Positions 17,955-26,481 of a DNA stretch of 37,004 nt are shown in pieces (position 1 is the stretch's first letter; every line of letters begins with the position of its first letter). The notes under the pieces were generated by a model. That model saw only the letters and a program-made list of their open reading frames with translations, did no database searches and was not told the DNA's origin. The translations under genes and the position numbers were made by a program. This DNA is from Azospirillum sp. TSO35-2 (GTDB taxonomy: Bacteria > Pseudomonadota > Alphaproteobacteria > Azospirillales > Azospirillaceae). The stretch covers positions 874,176 through 911,179 of the forward strand of contig NZ_LGRA01000008.1 of assembly GCF_003116095.1 (NCBI RefSeq), read 5' to 3'.

Positions 17955-18853
17955 ACGCCCTCGCCCGCACCGACACGTCCCGCACCGCCATGTCCAGCGC
18001 CGCCGCCCCGTCCATCCTCGTCGGGCTGATCGGCGCCGGCATCCAGGCGTCGCGCACCCCGGCGATGCACGAACGCGAGGCCGACGCGCTGGGGCTGCGC
18101 TGCATCTACCGGCTGATCGACCTCGACCGGCTCGGGCTCGGCATCGACGCGCTGCCGGAGCTGCTGTCGGGGGCCGAGCGCCTGGGCTACACCGGCCTGA
18201 ACGTCACCTACCCGTGCAAGCAGGCGATCATCCCGCTGCTCGACGAGCTGTCCGACGACGCCCGCGCCATCGGCGCGGTGAACACCGTCGTCCTGGCGAA
18301 CGGCAAGCGGGTCGGCCACAACACCGATTGCTCCGGCTTCGCCGAGGGCTTCCGCCGCGGCCTCGGACCCGTGCCGATGGACCGCGTGGTGCTGCTGGGC
18401 GCCGGCGGGGCCGGGGCCGCGGTCGGTCACGCCGCCTTCCATCTCGGTACTGGCCGGCTGGACATCTTCGACGCCGACCCGGCGCGCGCCGCCACGCTGG
18501 CCGACCAGCTCAACGCCCGCTTCGGCGCCGGCCGTGCGGCGGCCATCGACACGCTCGGCCCCGCCATGGCCGCCGCGGACGGGCTGATCCACGCCACGCC
18601 GACCGGCATGGCGAAGTTCCCCGGCCTGCCGTTGCCGGCGGAACTGCTGCACGAACGGCTCTGGGTGGCGGAGATCGTCTATTTCCCGCTGGAGACCGAG
18701 CTGCTGCGTGCCGCGCGCGCCCGCGGCTGCCGGACAGCCGACGGCGGCGGCATGGCGGTGTTCCAGGCGGTGGACGCCTTCCGCCTGTTCACCGGAGTTT
18801 CCCCCGATGCCGAACGCATTCACGCCCATTTCGCGTCGATGACCCCTGTCTGA
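17951..18853 (+). CDS. Shikimate/quinate dehydrogenase
   Basis: A 300-residue member of the AroE/QsuD family. The substrate domain has SRTPAMHE and catalytic Lys90 in NVTYPCK, then NT (111-112) and NTD (124-126). The Rossmann motif is GAGGAGAA (150-157). The end of strand two reads [10 protein letters not shown] (Asp174/Asp176) rather than the NRT of NADP-dependent biosynthetic AroE, which favours NAD and a catabolic role oxidising quinate or shikimate. It overlaps aroQ by 4 bp (ATGA). A later start (MSSAAAP, 17990) is possible. Whether quinate or shikimate is preferred cannot be told here. Confidence 0.88.
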   Translation: MNALARTDTSRTAMSSAAAPSILVGLIGAGIQASRTPAMHEREADALGLRCIYRLIDLDRLGLGIDALPELLSGAERLGYTGLNVTYPCKQAIIPLLDELSDDARAIGAVNTVVLANGKRVGHNTDCSGFAEGFRRGLGPVPMDRVVLLGAGGAGAAVGHAAFHLGTGRLDIFDADPARAATLADQLNARFGAGRAAAIDTLGPAMAAADGLIHATPTGMAKFPGLPLPAELLHERLWVAEIVYFPLETELLRAARARGCRTADGGGMAVFQAVDAFRLFTGVSPDAERIHAHFASMTPV

Positions 18854-18873
18854 TACTGGGCCGTCTGATACTG
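18848..18873 (+). repeat. 11-bp direct repeat at the dehydrogenase stop
   Basis: GTCTGATACTG occurs at 18848-18858, including the TGA stop, and again at 18863-18873. It looks like a short tandem duplication in the 85-bp gap before the TRAP genes. Confidence 0.5.
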
Positions 18874-18938
18874 AACGCCACCGTTAGAGACGCCACACAA
18901 GAGGCTGGCCCCGCAGAGGCCGGCCCGGGGAGGACCGC

Positions 18939-19547
18939 ATGACAAGGCTGGTCGGGGCTTATTTCACCCTTCTGAAGGTTCTGATGGCGCTCTGCCTCGC
19001 CGGCATGGTCGTGCTGGTGTTCGGCAACGTCGTCCTGCGCTATGGCTTCAACAGCGGCATCACGGTGTCGGAGGAGCTGTCGCGGCTGTTCTTCGTCTGG
19101 ATGTGCTTCCTCGGCGCCACGCTGGCGCTGCACGAACGCGCCCATCTGGGCTTCGACGCGCTGGTGGTGCGGCTGCCACGGGCCGGCAAGACGGTCTGCG
19201 CCGCGCTCAGCTACGGGATCATGCTGTACATCACGTGGCTGGTGCTCCAGGGCAGTTGGGCGCAGACGCTGATCAACCTCGGCACCCAGGCTCCGGCCAC
19301 CGGCCTGTCGATGGGCTGGCTCTATGGCTCCGGCGTCGTCTTCGGCCTGTCGACCGGTGTCATCCTGCTGGTCGAGCTGTACCGCGTGCTGACCGGCCGG
19401 GCCACCGACGCCGACCTCGTCATGGTCGCCGAGAGCGAGGATCTGCCGGAAGACGCGGCGCATGACGGTCACACCGGCGGCCATCGCTCGCTGTCGGCCC
19501 ACGCCGCCAACCCCCACATCGCCAGCCCCCACACCGCCCGCCGCTGA
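18939..19547 (+). CDS. TRAP transporter small permease (DctQ type)
   Basis: A 202-residue small membrane subunit of a tripartite ATP-independent periplasmic transporter. Four hydrophobic segments fill residues about 1-160 and include the family region SEELSRLFFVWMCFLGATLALHERAHLGFD. GGGGAGG precedes the ATG. The C-terminal 50 residues are unusual: acidic, then His-rich, with six His in the last 30 (AHDGHTGGHRSLSAHAANPH). It partners DctM at 19560, 12 bp downstream. The context points to quinate or shikimate import driven by a sodium or proton gradient. Confidence 0.9.
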   Translation: MTRLVGAYFTLLKVLMALCLAGMVVLVFGNVVLRYGFNSGITVSEELSRLFFVWMCFLGATLALHERAHLGFDALVVRLPRAGKTVCAALSYGIMLYITWLVLQGSWAQTLINLGTQAPATGLSMGWLYGSGVVFGLSTGVILLVELYRVLTGRATDADLVMVAESEDLPEDAAHDGHTGGHRSLSAHAANPHIASPHTARR

Positions 19548-19559
19548 GGAGCCCCGGTC

Positions 19560-20840
19560 ATGCCCATCACCATTTTCCTGGGCTCCCTGCTGGGGGCCAT
19601 GGCCATCGGGATGCCGATCGCCTACGCGCTGCTGCTGTGCGGCGTGGCGCTGATGGTCCATCTCGACCTGTTCGACGCCCAGATCATCGCGCAGAACCTG
19701 ATCAACGGCGCCGACAGCTTCCCGCTGATGGCGGTGCCCTTCTTCATGCTGGCCGGCGAGGTGATGAACACCGGCGGCCTGGCCAAGCGCATCGTCAATC
19801 TGGCGATGGCGCTGGTCGGCCATCTCAAGGGCGGGCTGGGCTTCGTCGCCATCCTCGCCGCCACGGTGATGGCCAGCCTGTCCGGCTCCGCCGTCGCCGA
19901 CGCCGCGGCGCTGGCCACCTTGCTGGTGCCGATGATGGTCGCCGCCGGGCACGACCGCTCGCGCTCCGCCGGGCTGATCTCGGCCAGCGCCATCATCGCG
20001 CCGATCATCCCGCCGTCGATCGGCTTCGTCATCTACGGCGTCGCCGGCAACGTGTCGGTTACCAAGCTGTTCCTGGCCGGCATCTTCCCCGGCGTCCTGC
20101 TGGCGGCCGGGCTGTGCGGCGCCTGGTGGTACGTGTCACGCCGCGAGACGCTGGTGCCGCCGCCGCGCCGGTCGGGCCGCGAGGTGCTGGCCATCCTGCG
20201 TGAGGGCGTGTGGGCGCTGATGCTGCCGGTGATCATCATCGTCGGCCTGAAGCTCGGCGTCTTTACCCCGACCGAGGCGGCGGTGGTGGCCGCGGTCTAC
20301 TCGCTGTTCGTCGCCGTCGTGGTCTACCGCGAGATGAGCGTCGCCGACATCTACCCGGCCCTGGTCGGCGCGGCGAAGACGACCAGCGTCGTCATGTTCC
20401 TGGTGGCGGCGGCGCTGGTGACGTCCTGGCTGATCACGGTGGCCGACCTGCCGGGCATGGTGACCTCGCTGCTGACACCGTTGATGGGCAGCCCGACTCT
20501 GCTGCTGCTGGCGATGATGGCGCTGGTGGTGGCGATCGGCACCTCGATGGACATGACGCCAACCATCCTGATCCTGACGCCGATCTTCGTGCCGGTGTGC
20601 AAGGCGGCGGGCATCGACCCGGTCTATTTCGGCGTGCTGTTCATCATCAACTGCGCGATCGGCCTGATCACCCCGCCGGTCGGCACCGTGCTGAACGTCG
20701 TCTGCGGCGTCTCCAAGGTGAAGATGGAGGAGGTGGTGCGCGGTGTCTGGCCCTTCATGCTGGTGCAGCTTGTCGTCCTGCTTCTGCTGACCCTGTTCCC
20801 GTCGCTGGTGATGGTGCCGGCCGCGTGGTTCAGCCACTGA
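19560..20840 (+). CDS. TRAP transporter large permease (DctM type)
   Basis: A 426-residue, multi-pass (about 12 segments) DctM subunit. Landmarks are GMPIAYALLLCG near the N-terminus, PFFMLAGEVMNTGGLAKRIV, the SGSAVADAAALATLLVPMM segment, ASAIIAPIIPPSIGFVIYG, and ITPPVGTVLNVVCGVSKVKMEEVVRG near the end. It forms the translocation pathway and is coupled to the small subunit. Confidence 0.93.
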   Translation: MPITIFLGSLLGAMAIGMPIAYALLLCGVALMVHLDLFDAQIIAQNLINGADSFPLMAVPFFMLAGEVMNTGGLAKRIVNLAMALVGHLKGGLGFVAILAATVMASLSGSAVADAAALATLLVPMMVAAGHDRSRSAGLISASAIIAPIIPPSIGFVIYGVAGNVSVTKLFLAGIFPGVLLAAGLCGAWWYVSRRETLVPPPRRSGREVLAILREGVWALMLPVIIIVGLKLGVFTPTEAAVVAAVYSLFVAVVVYREMSVADIYPALVGAAKTTSVVMFLVAAALVTSWLITVADLPGMVTSLLTPLMGSPTLLLLAMMALVVAIGTSMDMTPTILILTPIFVPVCKAAGIDPVYFGVLFIINCAIGLITPPVGTVLNVVCGVSKVKMEEVVRGVWPFMLVQLVVLLLLTLFPSLVMVPAAWFSH

Positions 20841-20898
20841 ACGCCTTGTCCAAAACGAAGAGTTCAATGCCCGCCCAGGGCAACAAACGGAGGAAACC

Positions 20899-21921
20899 AT
20901 GACGTCGCGCGTGAAATCCCTGCTGGCCGGCCTGATCCTGCCCGGTCTCATCCTCGCCGCCGGCAGCGCCGCCGCCGCGGAGTTCAAGGACCGGTCGGTC
21001 AAGTTCGCCTTCCAGAACGTCAAGGAGCACCCGCAGGGCCAGGGCGCCCAGAAGTTCGCCGACATCGTCGAGGCCAAGAGCGGCGGCAAGATCAAGGTCA
21101 AGCTGTTCCCCGGCGGCACGCTGGGCGGCGACGTGCAGACCGTCTCGGCGCTGCAGGGCGGCATCGTCGAGATGTCGGTGATGAACGCCGGCATCCTGGT
21201 GTCCCAGGCCAAGGAGTTCGCGCTGGTCGACCTGCCCTTCCTGTTCAACAACGCCGCGGAGGCCGACACCCTGCTCGACGGCCCGGTCGGCGAGCAGCTG
21301 ATGGCCAAGCTGCCGGAAAAGGGGCTGGTGGGCTTGGGCTTCTGGGACCTGGGCTTCCGCAACCTGACCAACAACCGGCGCCCGGTGAAGACCGCCGCCG
21401 ACATTGCCGGCCTGAAGATCCGCGTGATCCAGACGCCGATCTACATCGACATCTTCAAGGCGCTGGGCGCCAACCCGGTGCCGCTGGCCTTCCCGGAACT
21501 CTACACCGCGCTGGAGACCGGCACCGTCGACGGCCAGGAGAACCCGGCCAAGACCATCGAGCTGACCAAGTTCAACGAAGTCCAGAAATACATGACGCTG
21601 ACGCGGCACATCTACAACCCGCAGTCGCTGATCGTCTCGAAGAAGTTCTGGGACACCCTGAACGCCGACGAGAAGGCGCTGTTCCAGAGCGCCGCCGCCG
21701 AGGCGACCGTCTTCCAGCGCCAGTTGTCGCGTGGGCAGGAGGCCGAAGCGCTCGCCTCGCTGAAGGCCAAGGGCATGGTCATCGACGAGCTGCCGGCCGA
21801 CGAGCTGGCCAAGGTCCGCGAGAAGGTCAAGCCGGTGGTCGACAAGTACAAGACCGAGATCGGCGACGCCCTGGTCAGCCAGACCTACGCGACGCTGGAG
21901 AAGAAGCGCGCCTCCAACTGA
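20899..21921 (+). CDS. TRAP transporter substrate-binding protein (DctP type)
   Basis: A 340-residue periplasmic binding protein. The signal peptide is residues 1 to about 26 (LILAAGSAAAA). The DctP fold is shown by HPQGQGAQKFADIVEAKSGG, LFPGGTLGG, the carboxylate-binding Arg175 in GLKIRVIQTP, and FPELYTALETGTVDGQENP. GGAGG lies 5 nt before the ATG. The conserved Arg binds the acid group of the ligand, consistent with quinate, shikimate or dehydroshikimate. It is the last gene of the TRAP set; a strong hairpin follows. Confidence 0.93.
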   Translation: MTSRVKSLLAGLILPGLILAAGSAAAAEFKDRSVKFAFQNVKEHPQGQGAQKFADIVEAKSGGKIKVKLFPGGTLGGDVQTVSALQGGIVEMSVMNAGILVSQAKEFALVDLPFLFNNAAEADTLLDGPVGEQLMAKLPEKGLVGLGFWDLGFRNLTNNRRPVKTAADIAGLKIRVIQTPIYIDIFKALGANPVPLAFPELYTALETGTVDGQENPAKTIELTKFNEVQKYMTLTRHIYNPQSLIVSKKFWDTLNADEKALFQSAAAEATVFQRQLSRGQEAEALASLKAKGMVIDELPADELAKVREKVKPVVDKYKTEIGDALVSQTYATLEKKRASN

Positions 21922-21940
21922 CCCGCGATCGGGGCGGAAC

Positions 21941-21982
21941 GGCCACGGCGGCCTTGCGGTTTCCCGCAGGGCCGGCGTGGCC
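21941..21982 (+). terminator. Long hairpin after dctP, probable terminator
   Basis: The outer arms GGCCACG (21941-21947) and CGTGGCC (21976-21982) are perfectly complementary. Inside them GGCC pairs with GGCC and GCGG with CCGC around a TTTC loop. It starts 19 bp after the dctP stop and is followed by only a weak T-containing tail, so termination may be partial. It separates the transport genes from tetR. Confidence 0.5.
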
Positions 21983-22079
21983 GATTCTCCGGCGCCCATT
22001 CCGCCATTGAGCTTTTGGTCCGGTTCGTTCATTACCACCGGCGGGGGCGCCAGCGCGCCGCAAGAGCATGGAAGACGGC

Positions 22080-22811
22080 ATGACCGCGGACGCGACCGAA
22101 ACGGGCCGGAAACCCACGCGAACCTCCGGCCCGAAGCCGAGCCGCAAGAACGATCCCGAAGGCACCCGCCAGGACATCCTGGAGGTGGCGACCGAGGAGT
22201 TCGCCTCGCTGGGCTTCAGCGGCGGCCGGGTCGACGCCATCGCCGCGCGCACCCGCACCACCAAGCGCATGATCTATTATTACTTCGGCGGCAAGGAGGA
22301 GCTGTACCTTGCCGTCCTGGAGAAGGTCTACGGCGACATCCGCGCCATCGAGAACAAGTTGAACCTCCAGGATCTCGATCCGGAGGCGGCGATCCGCGCC
22401 CTGACCGACTTCACCTTCGACTACCAGGAGCAGCACGAGGACTTCATTCGGTTGGTGAGCATCGAGAACATCCACCGTGCCGAGCACATGAAGCAGTCGA
22501 AGGCGATCCGCAACCTGAACGTCACCGTCATCGACACCATCGCCCGCATCCTGGAACGCGGCCGGGCGGACGGCGTGTTCAAGGCCGACGTCCAGCCGAT
22601 CGACCTGCATTTGATGATCAGCGCCTTCTGCTTCTTCCGGGTGTCGAACCGCCACACCTTCAACCTGATTTTCCACCAGGACCTGACCGCCGACGACACC
22701 CGCGCCCGCCACAAGCGGATGATCGCCGACGCCATCGTCAGCCTGCTGAAGGCGGAACCGGCCTCTTGGAGCGGAACGATGAATGGGCCGCCCGGCGGGT
22801 CCGCTGCATGA
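22080..22811 (+). CDS. TetR family transcriptional regulator
   Basis: A 243-residue TetR-type repressor. A basic, disordered N-terminus (about 1-25) precedes the helix-turn-helix TRQDILEVATEEFASLGFSG...VDAIAARTRTTKRMIYYYFGGKEELY (about 29-76). The rest is a helical ligand-binding domain. The start at 22080 is chosen because GGAAG lies 6 nt upstream; the ATG at 22068 is the alternative. It follows the quinate and TRAP genes on the same strand. The two palindromes at 15482 and 17467 have the size and symmetry of TetR operators, so it likely represses the qui genes until a pathway intermediate binds. No copy of the palindrome is visible upstream of its own gene. Confidence 0.88.
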   Translation: MTADATETGRKPTRTSGPKPSRKNDPEGTRQDILEVATEEFASLGFSGGRVDAIAARTRTTKRMIYYYFGGKEELYLAVLEKVYGDIRAIENKLNLQDLDPEAAIRALTDFTFDYQEQHEDFIRLVSIENIHRAEHMKQSKAIRNLNVTVIDTIARILERGRADGVFKADVQPIDLHLMISAFCFFRVSNRHTFNLIFHQDLTADDTRARHKRMIADAIVSLLKAEPASWSGTMNGPPGGSAA

Positions 22812-22976
22812 CGCCGGAAGCCATCGCTCCACCCGGCGATGATCCCCTCGCCGGCCTGCCCGCCGTGGCCGCCCCAACCATCCCGGCCAGACCCGCCGGA
22901 AACCAAAAATGAGCGACCCGGCTCCTGCACCATGCCCAGGGACACGATCGCCTCACCTGCTTGGTGAACGCCGCGA
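22808..22976 (+). other. Intergenic stretch with two short overlapping reading frames
   Basis: An ATG overlapping the tetR stop (22808) opens a 34-codon frame ending at 22912, and another ATG at 22909 overlaps that stop and runs into the antisense of ftrD. Both chains are Pro/Ala-rich with no recognisable domain. They may be remnants of a gene cut off by the ftr operon, or chance frames in high-GC sequence. A short inverted repeat (TCACC...GGTGA, about 22953-22967) lies near the ftrD end. Confidence 0.25.
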
Positions 22977-24434
22977 TCACAGACCGAAAATGGCCGGCCA
23001 CCAGCCAATGCCGACCAGCAGACTGCCGACCAGTCCAGGCAGAAGCGGGAGACTGCGTTTGATGGCGGGAACGCCCTGCCGCTCCAAGATGCGCCAGCCC
23101 AACAACACGCTCCAGACGATCCCCATGACGAAGAAGCCGCCGCGAATGGCATGCACGCCGAAGTCTCCGAAAGGCCAGGAGCGCAGCGGTGTCAGCAATT
23201 CTGCACCGAGGCCAATGAACAGCGAGATCAAGGCAACTGGAGAGTATTGATAGCCCAACTCGGTAAAGCACCGACCGAAGGAGCCCTTGGCACCGGCCCG
23301 GCGGGCCAGCTTGGCGGTCAGGGCGGTGATCGCTCCCAGGATCACCGTCAACACCAGCATGCAGCCCAGCATAAAGCTGACGATCGTGAAGAAGTCGAGC
23401 CACAGGAAGGTCTCGCCGCGCTCGGGATGGACGACCATCAGCCAGGACGGACCGATCCCGGTCAGCCAGTCCCAGCCATGGTCGATTGCCCATTCGCCCA
23501 AGGCTTGGCGCATGTCCTGGTACAGGGGCAACACCAGCCACAGGAAGCCGCCGAGTGCCACGCCGGTGTCGAGGAAGAGGAACCATGCCTCGGCTTTGTT
23601 TGCATGGTGCTCGCGGATCGTTTCGACCTCCTTGCCCGGATGATGGAGTTCGAGCTTCACCCCTCCTGCGGCGGCGGGATTAACGCAGCGGAAACAGGCG
23701 ATGCAGTGGCGGGATTCGGTCTTGCGGGCGGTATCGATCATCGTCGGGCAGACACCGCGTTCGGTGTACTCTCCGTTGCCGGGCAGGCGCCGGCGCGGGG
23801 TGAACTGCACGGCGCCGAGGCGCGAGTACAAGCCCAGCACCCGTCCGATAGGACACAAATGGCGGCACCACACCCGCTTGCCGCGCCCATAGACCAGCCC
23901 GGTCAGAATCGCCAGCACCATGGTGAAGCCAAAGAGCCCCGCCGCCGTTTCCGGGTGATCCCGCACACCGAGTGTCTGACCGAGCAGCGTCGTCACGATG
24001 AAGCTGATGGCCGGCGTCCCTTCCCAACGGATCCAGGCGGGAATGGCACGTTGCAGACCAAAACGATTGGCGAATTCGGACGCCGCGCCCATGGGGCAGA
24101 GCACCCCGCACCACAGCCGCCCGACAATGATGACCGACAGGAACACCAGGGGGAACCAGATGCCCCAGAGCAGATATTTGAGCGCCAGCCGTGGATCGCT
24201 CCACGCGGTCGCTTCCGGGCCCGGTTCGGGCAACAGCGCCGGCAAGGCGACGACGATCAGGAACACGAGGAGCATCGCCGCCTGAAGCCACTTCACGTGG
24301 CGGCGATGCGCGACGAAGAGAGATTCGATCACCTGCACCAGACGGGGACGTCCGTCCGGTGCCGGGGCCGCATCCTTCCGGGCACTGCCGGAGATGCCAA
24401 TTTCCAAGCTCATGGTTGGCGTCTTCGTTGACAT
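22977..24434 (-). CDS. ftrD: Polyferredoxin-type membrane protein FtrD, ferrous iron uptake
   Basis: A 485-residue inner-membrane protein with several hydrophobic segments and NapH/NosR-like cysteine motifs: GRLWCGVLCPMG, VWCRHLCPIG, and HCIACFRCVNP, plus one Cys in RGVCPT. These would hold Fe-S clusters that carry electrons across the membrane. In Brucella and Bordetella FtrABCD, FtrD is thought to accept electrons from ferrous iron oxidised during uptake. It is the last gene of the operon, 45 bp after ftrC. No good ribosome binding site is visible at the ATG 24434; a start at MSLEIG, 21 bp downstream, is possible. Confidence 0.87.
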   Translation of the reverse strand: MSTKTPTMSLEIGISGSARKDAAPAPDGRPRLVQVIESLFVAHRRHVKWLQAAMLLVFLIVVALPALLPEPGPEATAWSDPRLALKYLLWGIWFPLVFLSVIIVGRLWCGVLCPMGAASEFANRFGLQRAIPAWIRWEGTPAISFIVTTLLGQTLGVRDHPETAAGLFGFTMVLAILTGLVYGRGKRVWCRHLCPIGRVLGLYSRLGAVQFTPRRRLPGNGEYTERGVCPTMIDTARKTESRHCIACFRCVNPAAAGGVKLELHHPGKEVETIREHHANKAEAWFLFLDTGVALGGFLWLVLPLYQDMRQALGEWAIDHGWDWLTGIGPSWLMVVHPERGETFLWLDFFTIVSFMLGCMLVLTVILGAITALTAKLARRAGAKGSFGRCFTELGYQYSPVALISLFIGLGAELLTPLRSWPFGDFGVHAIRGGFFVMGIVWSVLLGWRILERQGVPAIKRSLPLLPGLVGSLLVGIGWWPAIFGL

Positions 24435-24479
24435 GGACTGGGAACATGCCGGGGCGGCGGACCGCCCGGAGGAGGTCCG

Positions 24480-25325
24480 TCAGGCGGTGGACGTTCTGCT
24501 TGACGGCCGCCGGGGGTAGAGCAGGCAGAGAACCGCCGCCCAATAGGCCGCGTAAGCGATCAATTCCATCAGGTTGGGCTGCGCCCGGTATCCGGTCAGC
24601 GCGGAGATGAAGCCTCCGCCGGCGCCACCGTCCGGGATGACCCGGGAGGTGTTCCACAATCCACGCGAAAGCTTGGGCAGGATGCCCAGATCGATCAGGC
24701 CGTCGATGCCGGTCATCAACAGCGCGGCCGCCAGGAACATCAGCATCACCTCGGTGATGCTGAAAAACAGCCGCCAGGGCATCCGCTTGCCGGCCAGACG
24801 CAGCAGCCCATAAGTCAGCATCGTCATGCCAACCCCAACCAGGGCAGCAACGACGCCGCTGGCCAGCGAGCCGCCCGCACCGGCCGACAGCATGCCGTAA
24901 AGAAAAATCACCATCTCGCTGCCCTCGCGGGCCACCGCGATGAGGGCGAGAACAAACACGCCCCACAATTTCCGCCGTTCCACCGCCGCATCCAAGGCGG
25001 TCTCCAGGTTTCGTTTCATGGTGCGGGCGTGGCGGTGCATCCACACCAACATCTGGATGATGAGGGCGGCGGCGATGAGCACGGTGACCGTTTGATAGAC
25101 CTGCTGCGCATCGTCCGAAAGCACGTCGCCCAAGCCGGTGAGCGCAACGGCGAGGAGCGACGCGACGGCGAGACCGGCGGCCACACCGCTCCAGAGAAAG
25201 CCGCGTGGACGTCGCGGATCGGCGACCTGGGCCACCAGCCAGGAATCGAGAATGCTGATGACCAGCAGCGCCTCCACGCTTTCCCGCCATACGACAAAGG
25301 CGATTGCGCCAAGTTGTGCATTCAT
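24480..25325 (-). CDS. ftrC: Ftr1-type iron permease FtrC
   Basis: A 281-residue iron permease with about seven membrane segments. Both RExxE iron-binding motifs of the Ftr1/EfeU family are present: RESVE in the first helix (WRESVEALLVISIL) and REGSE in the fourth (VAREGSEMVIFLYG). GGGAGG lies 8 nt before the ATG, which is 24 bp after ftrB. It moves iron across the inner membrane after delivery by FtrA and oxidation helped by FtrB. Confidence 0.92.
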   Translation of the reverse strand: MNAQLGAIAFVVWRESVEALLVISILDSWLVAQVADPRRPRGFLWSGVAAGLAVASLLAVALTGLGDVLSDDAQQVYQTVTVLIAAALIIQMLVWMHRHARTMKRNLETALDAAVERRKLWGVFVLALIAVAREGSEMVIFLYGMLSAGAGGSLASGVVAALVGVGMTMLTYGLLRLAGKRMPWRLFFSITEVMLMFLAAALLMTGIDGLIDLGILPKLSRGLWNTSRVIPDGGAGGGFISALTGYRAQPNLMELIAYAAYWAAVLCLLYPRRPSSRTSTA

Positions 25326-25349
25326 CCCTTCAGTCCTCCCGCGCCGACG

Positions 25350-25700
25350 TTACTTGGCGACCAAAACCGCCGGAGGCGCTTCCGGGTGGAAATCGTCGAA
25401 GAATGGATATTCCCCGGGATCCAGGCCTTTGATGACCATGAAGGACTCCGATTCCGGGGCCAGCACCTTCTCCTTGCGCAAAGGCAGACTCTCGAATTCC
25501 GCCGGAGTCCTACCCTTGTTGACCAGCCTCAGCTCGAAGCGCGTGTCGGCAGGCACCTCCAGGCGTTGTGGGCTCATCGTTCCATCGTTGAATTCGATGA
25601 TGAATGAGGGATCGTCGCCAGCCAGCGTCGGCGACGCCGCAGCGCTCAAGGCGAGGGCCGTGGCGAGTGCCAGACATGGGCGCAAAGCCCATGTCCGCAC
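25350..25700 (-). CDS. ftrB: Periplasmic cupredoxin-like protein FtrB
   Basis: A secreted protein of about 116 residues: signal peptide (WALRPCLALATALALSAAA, cleavage near SPTLA) then a cupredoxin-like domain with FIIEFNDGTMSPQRLEVPA, FELRLVNKGRTPAEFES and the closing GEYPFFDDFHP. No ATG lies at the right place. I chose the GTG at 25700, with a weak AAGCGG upstream. A GTG at 25721 overlapping the ftrA stop is the alternative, and an ATG further up would run deep into ftrA. FtrB is believed to oxidise or chaperone ferrous iron for the Ftr1 permease. Confidence 0.8.
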   Translation of the reverse strand: MRTWALRPCLALATALALSAAASPTLAGDDPSFIIEFNDGTMSPQRLEVPADTRFELRLVNKGRTPAEFESLPLRKEKVLAPESESFMVIKGLDPGEYPFFDDFHPEAPPAVLVAK

Positions 25701-25710
25701 GATGTGCCGC

Positions 25711-26250
25711 TTAGTAGCCACCCTTCTTGCCCGTTCCGGTGTAGACGAAATCATTGGATACGGTGAACGGTTCGAACCACGGCTTGACGCCGGTTTCCTT
25801 GTCCACGTGACGTCCAAAATGGTTGCCGTGGGAGGCGGTCGGCGGGGAGATATGGAAAATGGCCGTGTATTTGCCAGGACCGGCCAGCTTCACGTTCTCG
25901 CCGTAATGCGGGCCATCGTTGGCGACCATCGGCATGAAGTCGCCCTTTGCGACGGTCTGGCCATCCTTGGTCACTTCATAGCTGATGACGAGGTAGGGAA
26001 CCCAGTCACCCTTGGCGAAACCATTGACATTGCTCTTGGTCGCCTTGATGTCCGCCTCCATGTGGACGTCGGCGTCCTTGGCCGGGGTCATCATGCCCGC
26101 GGGCTCCATCTCGATCGGCTGCAGGTAAACCGCGGCGATTTCCATGCCCGCTTTCTCCTGAGGCTTGCCGATCGGGTATTCCTTGGCGACGGCTGCCGAA
26201 GACAAAGCGAGGGCGAGCGCGGCAACGGCCACGCCGGTGAAAGTGTGCAT
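25711..26250 (-). CDS. ftrA: P19-type periplasmic iron-binding protein FtrA
   Basis: A 179-residue periplasmic P19/FetP/Tpd family protein. The start at 26250 gives a signal peptide (MHTFTGVAVAALALALSSAA, cleavage near VAK). Metal-site residues of the family can be seen: His63 and Glu65 in DVHMEAD, Met in DFMPM (107-109), His115 in GPHYG, and His in NHFGRHVD (144-148). It captures ferrous iron in the periplasm. It is the first gene of the ftrABCD operon, in the same order as in Brucella. The ribosome binding site is weak (AGG), and a Fur-like palindrome lies just upstream. Confidence 0.9.
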   Translation of the reverse strand: MHTFTGVAVAALALALSSAAVAKEYPIGKPQEKAGMEIAAVYLQPIEMEPAGMMTPAKDADVHMEADIKATKSNVNGFAKGDWVPYLVISYEVTKDGQTVAKGDFMPMVANDGPHYGENVKLAGPGKYTAIFHISPPTASHGNHFGRHVDKETGVKPWFEPFTVSNDFVYTGTGKKGGY

Positions 26251-26266
26251 TTTGCAGGTACCTAGT

Positions 26267-26281
26267 TGCGAATGACTTGCA
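26267..26281 (-). promoter_or_regulatory. Fur/Mur-like box upstream of ftrA
   Basis: TGCGAATGACTTGCA is a 7-1-7 palindrome with 5 of 7 matched pairs, resembling alphaproteobacterial Fur/Mur boxes (TGCAA...TTGCA type). On the minus strand GATAAT directly precedes and overlaps it and could be the -10 element. It lies 16 bp from the ftrA ATG, so a bound metalloregulator would block initiation when iron is plentiful. Confidence 0.5.
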
Positions 26282-26360
26282 TTATCAATTGAAGACCCAA
26301 CGGCTCTCACCGTCAACCGGATCTTTCCCCGGACAAAAGCAGGCCATCGAAGATCCGGCC

Positions 26361-26391
26361 GTTATGGCGCAAAACGCTACGTTATGTCGCA
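26361..26391. repeat. Direct repeat with 20-bp period between ftrA and the flavin oxidoreductase
   Basis: GTTATGGCGCA at 26361-26371 and GTTATGTCGCA at 26381-26391 match at 10 of 11 bases with starts exactly 20 bp apart. Half-sites in helical phase suggest an activator site, for instance an AraC/GlxA-type regulator (TGTCGC-like core). It is about 110 bp upstream of ftrA and just past the 3' end of the neighbouring gene. Confidence 0.35.
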
Positions 26392-26481
26392 GCTCCGGCT
26401 CGGACGGATCAGCATTTCATCCCCATGGGAGTGATGCTGTTGCAAAATCTCCTTCGCAGCGGCCGATGAACGCTGGTGTGG

